Of a DNA stretch of 64,000 nt, positions 16,443-24,669 are shown piece after piece (the first letter of the stretch is position 1; each line of letters opens with the position of its first letter). The DNA comes from JBFXAF01 sp050178915 (GTDB lineage: Bacteria > Pseudomonadota > Alphaproteobacteria > Rhizobiales > Rhizobiaceae). Under the pieces are notes generated by a model. It saw only the letters and a list, made by a program, of their open reading frames with translations. It was not told the origin of the DNA and searched no databases. The position numbers were made by a program, and so were the translations under genes. The stretch is from assembly GCA_050178915.1 (NCBI GenBank), contig JBFXFO010000001.1, forward strand, positions 1 to 64,000, written 5' to 3'.

Positions 16443-16845
16443 GTGGAGATTCTCCCATTTGTTTCGCCGGAACACGACGTTCCGGCTAATTTTCGCTAAC
16501 AATGAGCTAAACACCATTTTGCTGATGTTTCAAGCGGTCGCGCTTCACGCTTAGCGGCGCGGCGTTTGCCGACACACGATGCCGCATTCGATGATGGGGC
16601 CAGGGGACCTAGCGGGACGCGCCGTTCATTCGCAGATGAGGCCGATGCGGTCAATCATCTGCCCGGACCAGCCGTCGATGCCGCTGCCGCTGCGCTTCCT
16701 GCAGTCGAGCCACTTGGTGCCAACGATGCCCTGGTGCACGTTCTGCCGGGCGACCGCGGTCTGGGTGGACAGCACGCCGGCTTTTCGGTGGATCGCGGCG
16801 GCGCCGATATTCCCCACGCGCGGTTGGCTCGGATAGGAGAAGGGC
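16443..16845. other. choX/tdk intergenic region holding one small possible gene
   Basis: These 403 bp contain the choX promoter side (about 16443-16560) and a minus-strand coding-like stretch at 16626-16847, described separately. I see no strong hairpin or repeat. Confidence 0.5.
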
Positions 16846-16847
16846 AT
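16626..16847 (-). CDS. Possible small protein or remnant with a Trp-Ser-Gly..Asp-Arg-Ile-Gly C-terminal motif
   Basis: A 73-codon frame has strongly GC-rich third positions on the minus strand only. Its end (GIDGWSGQMIDRIGLICE) resembles the conserved C-terminal segment of secreted proteins in which paired cysteines and a GxSG..ID.IGL.C pattern recur. No signal peptide or full domain is present, and the start at 16847 overlaps the tdk start codon. It may be the decayed 3' end of a longer gene. No function is proposed. Confidence 0.35.
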   Translation of the reverse strand: MPFSYPSQPRVGNIGAAAIHRKAGVLSTQTAVARQNVHQGIVGTKWLDCRKRSGSGIDGWSGQMIDRIGLICE

Positions 16848-17457
16848 GGCCAAGCTCTACTTCCACTACGCCGCGATGGACGCCGGCAAGTCGACCATGC
16901 TCTTGCAGGCGTCGTACAATTATCGCGACCGTGGCATGACGACGATGCTGTTCGTGGCCGGCCACTACCGCAAGAACGACGAGGGCTACATCTCGTCGCG
17001 CATCGGGCTGGAATCGTCGGCCGACATGTTCCGCGACGGCGACGATCTGTTCGCGCGCGTGCGCGAGCATCATGAGCGGACGCCGGTGCACTGCGTGTTC
17101 GTCGACGAGGCGCAGTTCCTGACCGACGAGCAGGTGTGGCAACTGGCGCGCATCGCCGACCGGCTCGGCATACCGGTCATGTCCTACGGGCTGCGCACCG
17201 ACTTCCAGGGCAATCTGTTTCCCGGTTCGAAGGCGCTGCTCGCCATCGCCGACGAGTTGCGCGAGGTGCGCACCATCTGCCGCTGCGGGCGCAAGGCGAC
17301 GATGGTCGTGCGGCTGGGGCCGGACGGCAAGGTGGCGAAGCAGGGTGCGCAGGTGGCGATCGGCAAGGAGGCTTACGTGTCGCTCTGCCGCCGTCACTGG
17401 GAAGAGGAGATGGGACGCATTCCTTCCGAGGATCTGGTGGGGTTTGCGCGCGGCTGA
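16846..17457 (+). CDS. tdk: Thymidine kinase (type II)
   Basis: A 203-aa salvage enzyme that phosphorylates thymidine with ATP. The P-loop AMDAGKST is at residues 10-17, the DEAQF motif holds the Walker B Asp and the catalytic Glu, and the lasso domain carries the zinc cysteines CRCG and, near the end, LCRRHW. Length and motifs match E. coli-type Tdk. A GGAG-like sequence lies just upstream of the ATG. The stop is followed by a repeat (17470-17535) before a cytochrome gene. Confidence 0.97.
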   Translation: MAKLYFHYAAMDAGKSTMLLQASYNYRDRGMTTMLFVAGHYRKNDEGYISSRIGLESSADMFRDGDDLFARVREHHERTPVHCVFVDEAQFLTDEQVWQLARIADRLGIPVMSYGLRTDFQGNLFPGSKALLAIADELREVRTICRCGRKATMVVRLGPDGKVAKQGAQVAIGKEAYVSLCRRHWEEEMGRIPSEDLVGFARG

Positions 17458-17469
17458 GACAGAGCCTTT

Positions 17470-17535
17470 CGCGATTTCTTGCACGCGGCTCTGCCAAAGC
17501 GTTGAAATCGCTTTCTCTGCCGCTTTCGGAGAGCT
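17470..17535. repeat. Single arm of a CGATTTC...GTTGAAATCGCTTTCTC repeat
   Basis: This 66-bp stretch between tdk and the cytochrome gene shares GCGATTTCT, GTTGAAATCGCTTTCTC and a following palindrome-like CCGC..GGAG with the left arm of the long inverted repeat at 44173-44394. It is therefore another member of the same intergenic repeat family, present here as one arm. Confidence 0.6.
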
Positions 17536-17573
17536 ACGCTGGCGCCGGCGTTCAGCCAATCGGGGCTCTGGTC

Positions 17574-17957
17574 ATGCGGTCGATATCGAGCTTGCTCGCT
17601 GGTTTCGCCATCGCTGCTTCCTGTTTTCCGGCGCTGGCGCAGGACGCCGCGCATGGCCGCTCGGTGTTCAACAAGTGCCGCGCCTGCCATGAGGCCGAGC
17701 GCGAGATCCTGAAGGTCGGGCCGCATCTGGTCGGCGTGTTCGGGCGCAAGGCTGGCAGCCTCGAAGGCTATTCCTATTCCCGGGCGATGACCGAAGCCGG
17801 CGCGGCCGGACTGGTCTGGGACGACGCCAGTCTCACGGCCTATCTCACGGCGCCGAAGGCGTTCCTGCCGGGCAACAGCATGAGCTTCATCGGCATCAAG
17901 GACGCGGAAGACCTCGCCGACCTCATCGCCTGGCTGAAGGCCGACCCGAAGCCGTAG
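17574..17957 (+). CDS. Periplasmic class I cytochrome c
   Basis: A 127-aa exported cytochrome. The signal peptide ends at PALA-Q (residues 1-23), haem is attached at CRACH (residues 35-39), and the axial Met is M103 in GNSMSF. The segment KVGPHLVGVFGRKAGSLEGYSYS is the usual class I loop. The size and motif spacing fit cytochrome c550/c2-like electron carriers. ATG at 17574 is the only start that gives a signal peptide. The gene is not in an oxidase operon. Confidence 0.93.
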   Translation: MRSISSLLAGFAIAASCFPALAQDAAHGRSVFNKCRACHEAEREILKVGPHLVGVFGRKAGSLEGYSYSRAMTEAGAAGLVWDDASLTAYLTAPKAFLPGNSMSFIGIKDAEDLADLIAWLKADPKP

Positions 17958-18149
17958 AGCGACCGCCACGCCGATCTCGGCGGGTTCTCCACCTGTTTTG
18001 GCCCGGCACGATGCAGCGACACGCCGCTGAAACGGCGACGCTGCTATTGCAGCGGCGCCCGCAGACACGGGCACTTTCTGCGTGCGTGTCTTTCAATCGC
18101 CAAGGGCGGGCCATATATTTCTGCGGCGCAAGCGTGAGATGCACCCTCC

Positions 18150-18155
18150 GGAGGA
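18150..18155 (+). promoter_or_regulatory. Strong ribosome binding site that fixes the start of the 18160 gene
   Basis: GGAGGA lies 4 nt before the ATG at 18160. This rules out an upstream in-frame start at 18082. Confidence 0.75.
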
Positions 18156-18159
18156 CCGA

Positions 18160-19248
18160 ATGGCGACGTTGCAGAACTTCGATGCCGAGATTGCCAAGAC
18201 CAAGCAGGTGGTCGAGGAGATGCGCTCCAAGATCGACCAGTCGGGCAGCATGCTCGAGACGCTGGCGAAATCGGACGCGACGATCGGCAACACCGATTTC
18301 GACATCGAGAACGCCCGCATCGAGGACGTGGTCAAGCAGCAGAAGGTGATGGAAGGCAACATTGCCGACCTGATCATCGGTCTCGAGGACGCCACCAACG
18401 TGTTCGGTACCGAATTCGAGTCGATGAAGAGCTTCACCGGCTGGGAGAGCTTTGTCGGCATCTTCTCCGCGCAGTCGAAGCAGCGCATGCGCACCGAGCG
18501 CGTGCGCAACATGTCGCTGGCCGGCAATCTGCAGGAGCTGCTGGCGAAGTCGGACACGATCGTCGGCATCCTGAAGGCCCAGAAGCAGGTGCTCGACAGC
18601 CGCTACAAGACCTCCGAGGCATCGCTCGCGCAGGTGATCGCACGGCGCAAGCAGACGATCGAGAACCTGACCGGCGTGCAGAAGCGCATCGAGGAGCTGA
18701 ACCCGCTGCTGCTCGACATCGAGAACAAGATCGCTGCCTCGACCAGCCAGACCGACCGCACGCAGCTGGAGTCGGAGCGCTCGAAGCTGGCGACGGAGTA
18801 TAATGAGAAGCAGGCGAAGGAGCAGGAGCTGCTGGCCGAAAGCCAGACGCTGGAGCGCTACACCTCCATGTTCCAGACCTTCGTCGACTCGCTCAACAAC
18901 CAGATCGCGGCGCAGAACACGCTGATCAACAAGCTGACCATCGACACCGAGCAGCGCATCGTTCTCTACAAGGCGCTGGAAGACTCGCTGAAGACGGCTG
19001 CGCAGCAGGACGTGGCGCACAAGATCAACACGCTGGGCTCGAAGGTCGATACGACGGCGGAGGAGACCATGGCCGGCATCGGCGCGGCGGCGCAGCGCCA
19101 CATCGGCGACCTGCTCGAGCTGCACGAAAAGAACATGGTGTCGACCGCCGACATCCAGCGGCGCAAGAAGCTGGCGGACGACGCGTTCGCGCGCCGCTTC
19201 GACGAGGTGATGAGGAAGCACAACGCGGCGAACTACGTGCAGTCGTAA
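18160..19248 (+). CDS. Cytoplasmic coiled-coil protein, first gene of the AAA+/DUF2333 cluster
   Basis: A 362-aa protein without signal peptide or membrane helix. It is dominated by helical, heptad-rich stretches (about residues 5-50, 130-190 and 200-280), with the central segment IEELNPLLLDIENKIAASTSQTD split by shorter linkers. The overall architecture is faintly reminiscent of TelA-type toxic-anion-resistance proteins, but I see no decisive motif. It is the first of five co-directional genes ending with a membrane DUF2333 protein and including an AAA+ ATPase, and is probably a structural partner of that ATPase. The function is unknown. Confidence 0.85.
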   Translation: MATLQNFDAEIAKTKQVVEEMRSKIDQSGSMLETLAKSDATIGNTDFDIENARIEDVVKQQKVMEGNIADLIIGLEDATNVFGTEFESMKSFTGWESFVGIFSAQSKQRMRTERVRNMSLAGNLQELLAKSDTIVGILKAQKQVLDSRYKTSEASLAQVIARRKQTIENLTGVQKRIEELNPLLLDIENKIAASTSQTDRTQLESERSKLATEYNEKQAKEQELLAESQTLERYTSMFQTFVDSLNNQIAAQNTLINKLTIDTEQRIVLYKALEDSLKTAAQQDVAHKINTLGSKVDTTAEETMAGIGAAAQRHIGDLLELHEKNMVSTADIQRRKKLADDAFARRFDEVMRKHNAANYVQS

Positions 19249-19396
19249 GAACGCTACGCCCGTCTTTGGGCACGTCAGACATCCTCCTCTGGCCTGCCGG
19301 CCACCTCACCCTCAAGCAGAGAGGCTGGCAGTTCCTACTGTCTCACGAGCTCGGTGAGGCAGGCACTTGGCGAACTAGCCCTTCGAGACCAGCCGC

Positions 19397-20539
19397 ATGA
19401 CTCCTGCCGACGACCCCGCCGTCCGCTACTTCGACGCCATCGACGCCGCGCTGAAAGGGCTCGGCGTGTTCATGCGCGACGATTCCTCGCCGCTGTACCG
19501 GCACGGCATCGTGGCCAAGATCGTGGCCGAATACATCGCGCGGCTGGAAAATTCCTTCCAGTGCTGGCGCAACCGGCTGGGCTTCCTCGAGACGTTCAAG
19601 ATCTCGCGCGCCGAGAGCGGCTTCCCGGTGTTCCAGAACGTGCTGGAACTGGAGAACGACCGGCGCAACGCTAGGCAGCGGCTGGCGGCGATACCCGAGG
19701 CCGGCGAGATCCGCGTCGAGATGGCCGACTTCATCCTGCGCCACAAGGCGTTTCCGGAAGCGCTGCAGCGCTCGATGGCCGAGCGGCTCTATCTGGAAGC
19801 GGTGGACGAGGGCTCCGCCTTCGCGCCGTTCAACCTGGCGCAGACGGCAAAGGTGTCGGTCAACCCGAACACGATGCGGCCGTTCTACCTCGTCCATTGG
19901 GCCGCTTTCGACGGCGTGGCCAATCTGCCGCTCGTCTACATGGCGACGGTCGAGGATTCGTCCGACTCGATGAAGCAGCTGGTGAAGCCGGACGGCAAGC
20001 TCAACGAGCGCGTGAACATTCCGCTGCCGGTCGAGGGGCTGCTCAACCCCGACCTCGCGCACCGGTTCGACGATTTCACCGAAAAGAACTCGGCCTACTC
20101 GCTGTCGCCGACCACCATCGCGACCAATCTCGACAAGGATTTCGAGCACCTGCATCCCAAACAGCTGCGACGCGTGGTGCTGGGGCCGTTCTATTCGGCC
20201 GGCATCACCGAGAACAATTCGGTGGTGACCGAAGTGCTGTCGAAGGTGCGGCGGCCAGAGAATGCCTGGCTTCTCACCTGGACCATCCAGGAGGTCTATT
20301 CAAAGGCCGAGAAGCCCGGGCGCAAGGGTCTGTTCTCCAGCGAGAAGGCGACGCAGGAGTTCCACATCAACACCGACGATCTGGAAGCCACGCGGCAGGG
20401 CGTCTCCGAGTACGAGCGGCACGCGCTCATCCCGCATGAGAGCTACCAGGCGCTGTACGCAGCCGGCGAGGCGGCGAAGATCTTCGAGGGCTACAAGGTG
20501 CACATCCTGTCGAAGGGCAAGGTGATCTCGGATGTGTAG
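19397..20539 (+). CDS. Uncharacterised protein, second gene of the AAA+/DUF2333 cluster
   Basis: A 380-aa soluble protein with no signal peptide, membrane helix or recognisable catalytic motif. The N-terminal 120 residues look helical (VRYFDAIDAALKGLG, YIARLENSFQCWRNRLG). The middle is mixed alpha/beta (FYLVHWAAFDGVANLPLVYM), and the C-terminus contains TWTIQEVYSKAEKPG. It follows the coiled-coil gene after 148 bp and precedes the ATPase gene after a repeat-containing gap. I infer a shared function with the neighbours from conserved orientation and lack of intervening promoters only. Confidence 0.82.
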   Translation: MTPADDPAVRYFDAIDAALKGLGVFMRDDSSPLYRHGIVAKIVAEYIARLENSFQCWRNRLGFLETFKISRAESGFPVFQNVLELENDRRNARQRLAAIPEAGEIRVEMADFILRHKAFPEALQRSMAERLYLEAVDEGSAFAPFNLAQTAKVSVNPNTMRPFYLVHWAAFDGVANLPLVYMATVEDSSDSMKQLVKPDGKLNERVNIPLPVEGLLNPDLAHRFDDFTEKNSAYSLSPTTIATNLDKDFEHLHPKQLRRVVLGPFYSAGITENNSVVTEVLSKVRRPENAWLLTWTIQEVYSKAEKPGRKGLFSSEKATQEFHINTDDLEATRQGVSEYERHALIPHESYQALYAAGEAAKIFEGYKVHILSKGKVISDV

Positions 20540-20562
20540 CGCAAGCGCCGAGGTCAGCACCG

Positions 20563-20689
20563 CCCCTCACCCCGTGAAGAACGGGGAGAGGGGGGGGCGC
20601 GAAAGTTGACGCGATGCTTCGCAGCAAGATTGAGCACGACGCAGACACCTCCCTCTCCCCGCGTGCGGGGAGAGGGTAAGGGTGAGGGC
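20563..20689. repeat. Rhizobial palindromic intergenic repeat
   Basis: This composite unit opens with CCCCTCACCCC, holds CCCCGT..ACGGGG, then a perfect 12-bp stem (20651-20662 with 20665-20676, 2-nt loop), and closes with GGGTGAGGG, so the outer ends are also complementary. This is the common CTCTCCCCGC/GCGGGGAGAG repeat of rhizobial intergenic regions. It sits inside the operon between the 19397 and 20707 genes and could shape mRNA stability. Confidence 0.8.
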
Positions 20690-20706
20690 AGTTTCGAGGA
20701 GCATCC

Positions 20707-22617
20707 ATGGACACCGGCCTGACCACGATCCCGGAAGCCGACATCGAGAAGCACCGCGCTGCGGCGCAGTCGATGATCACGCGCGTCATCGTGCTGGAGG
20801 ATTCGTCCAGCCAGTCGAACACGCAGCTGGCCGGCACGGGGCGGCGCTTTGTTTCGACCATCTCCACCGGCTCAGTACGCAAGACGCGCGAGGTCGAACT
20901 AGCGAAGACGGTCATGGCGCTCAGGCCCGACGACCAGCTGATGTCGATCGCCCAGCACACGCTGCTCTACCGCGCGCGGCGCGGACTGCAGGTGGCGCTG
21001 GCGGTGAACGACGTGTTCGCGCGCGCCGGCGAGCTTGAGAGCCTGCAGGCCAAGAATGCACGCGCGCCCCTGGAAGGCGACGAGGCGGCCAGTTTCAAGA
21101 AGCTGCTATCCTCGGCGGCCTATGTCTCGGCCTTCGCCTTCGCCTCCTATCTGCTGCAGCTGATCGATGCCGATGGCGAGCCGCCGAACGACGTCGAGGA
21201 GCCGGACTTCCTGTTCGACACGGCGCAGGATGCGCTGAAGTCCATGGTCGCGGGGCTCGACGCTGCGCTGAAGGGCAGCAAGGCCGACTCCGACCTGGCG
21301 CTGCGGGCGCGCGCCTTCGCGCGCGCGGCGATCGACGGGCTGCTGACGCGCAAGGGCCGCTTCGACCGGCTGGGCGAATTCGACAACGCGCATATCCGCA
21401 TCGACGCGGACGATTTCACGCTCGACGGCTTCGACGTGGCGCCGGGCAAGAAGTCGAAGCCGCTGGTGATGACCTTCAAGAAACCGGAAGAGGTCGTCGG
21501 CAACCACATCGCCAAATACCAGTCGGTGAAGCTGGCCAAGATGCTGATGGCCTATGATTTCGACCGGCAGCTGAACCCGTTCGTGGAGCTTGGCGGCTTC
21601 CTCTTCACCTTCATCGGCGATGGCGCGCCGGGAACCGGCAAGACCACGCTGATCCAGATGATCGCCGGGCTGGTCAATGACTACTGCCAGGTGGCGGGCT
21701 ACCCGTTCGTCTACGAGAATTTCGGCGTCGACCAGATCTCGTCCTACCAGGGCAAGTCGGGCCAGAACTGCCGCCAGTTCATCGACAATGTGCTCAACCC
21801 GCGCGCCATCGGTTTTGGCACGATCGACGACATCGACCAGGTGGCGGCGAAGCGTTCCGACGACCGCGCCTCGGCCGGCCAGCACGAGATCACCGGCGTG
21901 CTGATGAGCGCGTTTTCCGGCGCGATGACCGTGGTGCGCGGCAATTCCAGCTTCGGCATGTTCTCCAACTATCCGGAGAATGTCGACGATGCGCTGCGGC
22001 AGCGCGCCGGCGCACGCTGGCTGGTCGACGGGCCGCAGACGCGCGACGACTACATCGACATCTTCGTGCTGCTTGCCGGCAAGAACCACAAGATCGAGCT
22101 GGGCGACCACAAGCTCTACGAGGCGCAGCAGATCCAGCGCGCCGTGTCCGAGGCATACGAGTCCTATGCCAGGCCGCACGAGGACGGCCTGATCAAGGTC
22201 TACGAGCGGTTCTCGAAGGCGAAGGGCGAGCCGAAGACGCTGTCCGACATCGGCACCTACCTGCACATGATCAAGGAGGCCGAGCCGCGCTTCACCGGCC
22301 GCGCCATCAAGAACGTCACCGACGCAATCAAGATGCGGGCGATGGACATCGAACTGCCGGACGACTGGTTCGAGAAGCCCGAGACGTTCATGCACAAGGG
22401 CTACGACGAGAAGAAGGCGATGGTGGAAGAGCTGCGCGGGCCGTTCGACATGGCCATGGTCATGCAGGAGATCAACCGCTACGCCGATTCCGAATTCCGC
22501 TACTCCGACCGCGCCGACGATTCCGCCGTCAACAAGATGCTGCGCGACGCCCGCCTGCGCGAACGCGCGCAGCGCGAGATGGAAGAGCTGAAGCAGAAGG
22601 GACTCTGGAATGCGTGA
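20707..22617 (+). CDS. AAA+ ATPase with a long N-terminal domain, core of the uncharacterised cluster
   Basis: A 636-aa protein. Residues 1-290 form an unassigned helical N-terminal domain. The AAA+ module follows, with Walker A GDGAPGTGKTT (304-314, K312), Walker B FGTIDDID (370-377, D374-D375), a sensor-1-like Asn/Ser region around VVRGNSSFGMFSN, and an arginine-finger candidate in ALRQRAGAR (R431/R433). A helical lid and a Lys/Glu-rich tail (RERAQREMEELKQKG) end the protein. The N-terminal domain and the lack of protease, helicase or MoxR features leave its target unknown. It likely remodels or assembles a complex made of the neighbouring gene products. Confidence 0.93.
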   Translation: MDTGLTTIPEADIEKHRAAAQSMITRVIVLEDSSSQSNTQLAGTGRRFVSTISTGSVRKTREVELAKTVMALRPDDQLMSIAQHTLLYRARRGLQVALAVNDVFARAGELESLQAKNARAPLEGDEAASFKKLLSSAAYVSAFAFASYLLQLIDADGEPPNDVEEPDFLFDTAQDALKSMVAGLDAALKGSKADSDLALRARAFARAAIDGLLTRKGRFDRLGEFDNAHIRIDADDFTLDGFDVAPGKKSKPLVMTFKKPEEVVGNHIAKYQSVKLAKMLMAYDFDRQLNPFVELGGFLFTFIGDGAPGTGKTTLIQMIAGLVNDYCQVAGYPFVYENFGVDQISSYQGKSGQNCRQFIDNVLNPRAIGFGTIDDIDQVAAKRSDDRASAGQHEITGVLMSAFSGAMTVVRGNSSFGMFSNYPENVDDALRQRAGARWLVDGPQTRDDYIDIFVLLAGKNHKIELGDHKLYEAQQIQRAVSEAYESYARPHEDGLIKVYERFSKAKGEPKTLSDIGTYLHMIKEAEPRFTGRAIKNVTDAIKMRAMDIELPDDWFEKPETFMHKGYDEKKAMVEELRGPFDMAMVMQEINRYADSEFRYSDRADDSAVNKMLRDARLRERAQREMEELKQKGLWNA

Positions 22618-22690
22618 TCGTTCCGGAGATTGAACACGGACGTGGCGTGCCCTAAATTCTGGCTAGGCTGGCTAGATTGTGGTGATCGAT

Positions 22691-22945
22691 ATGCGAGAGG
22701 TTGGGACGCTTGAGGCGCGCAACACGCTCAGCGCGCTGCTCGAACTGGTCGAGAAGGGCGAAGAAGTGACGATCACGCGCCATGGCAAGGCGGTTGCGCG
22801 ACTTGTGCCTGCGGTGCGGACCGATGAGCAGAAGTCAAAGGCCCGGGAAGCTGCCCGCGCGATTCTGGAGATGCGCAAGGAGGTCAAGCCTGATCCCGAG
22901 GGCCTGACGGTCGTCGATTACATCCAGATGGGTCGGCGCTATTGA
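22691..22945 (+). CDS. vapB: Phd/YefM-type antitoxin of a vapBC-like pair
   Basis: An 84-aa antitoxin. The N-terminal Phd/YefM fold is clear: GTLEARNTLSALLELVEKG then EVTITRHGKAVARLVP, the DNA-binding and dimer part. The C-terminal tail (about residues 50-84) should bind the toxin. The start at 22691 matches the family; two in-frame GTG codons upstream (22679, 22682) are possible. The stop overlaps the toxin start in TTGA, so the two are translationally coupled. The pair sits inside the AAA+ cluster. Autoregulation by the antitoxin is expected. Confidence 0.92.
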   Translation: MREVGTLEARNTLSALLELVEKGEEVTITRHGKAVARLVPAVRTDEQKSKAREAARAILEMRKEVKPDPEGLTVVDYIQMGRRY

Positions 22946-23349
22946 GCATCGTGATCGACAGTTCCGTCGCTCTCGCTTGGTCTCTGCCGGATGAAGGCAG
23001 TCCCTTGGCTCGCCGGACGCTTATGCAGGTCATTGAGGAAGGTGCCCATGTGCCGCCGTTGTTTTCGATCGAATTCGGCAACGCGCTCGTCATGGCGGTG
23101 CGGCGCGGTCGGATAGACCATGCGTTTCGACGGCGCACATTCGAGCACGTGGCGGAACTCAGTTTGACAATCGATCGCGACGGCAGCGGTCAGATCTGGA
23201 CTGACGCCGTCGACCTCGCCGACCAGCATGGGCTGACGCTGTATGATGGGGTATATCTGGAGCTCTCCTTGCGAACTGGCTTGCGCCTGGCAACGCTTGA
23301 CAAGCGATTGGCCAAGGCGGCGAGCGCGATTGGCGTCCTGCATGGCTGA
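22942..23349 (+). CDS. vapC: PIN-domain toxin VapC
   Basis: A 135-aa PIN-domain ribonuclease of the VapC type. The acidic site begins with IDSSVALAW (first Asp), continues with the Glu of FSIEFGNAL, and ends with the Asp in LYDGVYLELS and LDKRLAKAA. VapC toxins cleave tRNA or rRNA when freed from the antitoxin. The start is TTG at 22942 inside the antitoxin stop (4-nt overlap). A GTG at 22951 is an alternative that would start at MIDSS. Confidence 0.92.
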   Translation: MSIVIDSSVALAWSLPDEGSPLARRTLMQVIEEGAHVPPLFSIEFGNALVMAVRRGRIDHAFRRRTFEHVAELSLTIDRDGSGQIWTDAVDLADQHGLTLYDGVYLELSLRTGLRLATLDKRLAKAASAIGVLHG

Positions 23350-23370
23350 CAGAACGGCTGGGCAATCCTG

Positions 23371-24657
23371 ATGGACCTTCTGCGCGACAACGAGCTGATC
23401 TACGGGCGGCTGCTCACCGTCGACGAGCCGCACCTGATCGGGCGCTACAACAAGGCGCTGGTCGCGTTCGGGCTCTCGCCGACAAAGCTCGCCAGCTTCG
23501 AGATCGACCGCACCGGCTTCTCGCCGCAGGTGGCGGACGAACTCGGCGACCCGCAGTATCTCGACCCGAACGAGGTCAACCGGCGCTTCATCATCCTGAC
23601 GCCGGCGCAGATCGACCTGCCGGTCGTGCACACGGCGTTCTCGAACACGTCCCAGCTCGTCTACGAGTTCATGACCAGGAACCAGCGCGCCATCGACGCG
23701 CTGACGATCAAGGACGTCATCTATGGCGAGATCGAGGATTCGGTCGCCAAGGTGGAAGACATCGAGGACCTGCTGTCGATCAACCAGGTCGAGTTCCGCG
23801 TGCTCTCCGCCGAGGACGTGCTGGGCAAGGCGGCCGAGCTTGGCACGCTGGTTGACCGGCTGAAGCAGGAGCCGCATGCGTGGCGAGACGATGCACTGCT
23901 CAACCGCATGGTGGAACTGGCGAAGGTGTGCGGCGACATCCGCGAGAACGCGCTGGTGCCGGACCAGGTGATCTTCCGTCACAGCGCCTTCTGGACCAGC
24001 CATTTCGGCGGGCTCTACGTGTTTGTCGATCCGGACATGACGACGATCATCTCCGACCCCTCGGCGCCGGGTTTCCGCCGCTCGCGGCCGTGGCAGGTGA
24101 GCTACCTGTCGATCCGCGACGCCGAGCGCGTGTTCAAGTTCCTCGCCTCCACCGGCCGCCTCGACCTGCCGCGCGCCTCGTGGATCGAGACGTCCGGCTA
24201 TCTCGAGCATCGCGCCGAGATGGCCGTGCGCGCACTTATCCGGCAGGCGGAGCCGAAGCGCGACATGTCGGCTGCGTCGCGGGTCTGGCTGCAGACCTGG
24301 ATCCAGTCGAACGCCGACCTGATCGCCAAGGACGGCGTGTTCCCCTTCCTCAACGGCGCGAAGCGCGAGATCGCCCAGTTCGGGCAGCTGAAGCTCGACG
24401 AGGTGTTTCCGCAGCACCGTTTCCAGGTGGTGCGGGCGCGGCCGGACCATCCCGATGCCTGGCTGGTCAACCGGCTGATCTCCGACTTCGTGCCGGCTGA
24501 CTTCGTGTCGCGCTACATCTTCAACAAGCAGGGCTTCTACAAGGACTACGAGGAGCTCTCCGAGCCGTGGCGGCGGCACGTTGTGGAGATGCTGAAAAGC
24601 ACATATCTGAAAGACCAGGACGCGTTCCGCGCGCGTCTCTACGGGCTGACCGACTGA
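23371..24657 (+). CDS. DUF6638-like uncharacterised protein, third cluster gene after the ATPase
   Basis: A 428-aa soluble protein with no signal peptide or membrane helix. Features include an N-terminal MDLLRDNELIYGRLLTVDEP, a central helical/charged segment (IEDSVAKVEDIEDLLSINQ) and FRHSAFWTSHFGGLYVFVDPD, a Trp- and His-rich stretch that is the most distinctive part. From memory it matches DUF6638, a family of unknown function, and I could not verify this. It starts 21 bp after the vapC stop and ends 12 bp before the DUF2333 gene, so it is very likely in the same operon. Confidence 0.8.
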   Translation: MDLLRDNELIYGRLLTVDEPHLIGRYNKALVAFGLSPTKLASFEIDRTGFSPQVADELGDPQYLDPNEVNRRFIILTPAQIDLPVVHTAFSNTSQLVYEFMTRNQRAIDALTIKDVIYGEIEDSVAKVEDIEDLLSINQVEFRVLSAEDVLGKAAELGTLVDRLKQEPHAWRDDALLNRMVELAKVCGDIRENALVPDQVIFRHSAFWTSHFGGLYVFVDPDMTTIISDPSAPGFRRSRPWQVSYLSIRDAERVFKFLASTGRLDLPRASWIETSGYLEHRAEMAVRALIRQAEPKRDMSAASRVWLQTWIQSNADLIAKDGVFPFLNGAKREIAQFGQLKLDEVFPQHRFQVVRARPDHPDAWLVNRLISDFVPADFVSRYIFNKQGFYKDYEELSEPWRRHVVEMLKSTYLKDQDAFRARLYGLTD

Positions 24658-24669
24658 GGGGACAGGCCA

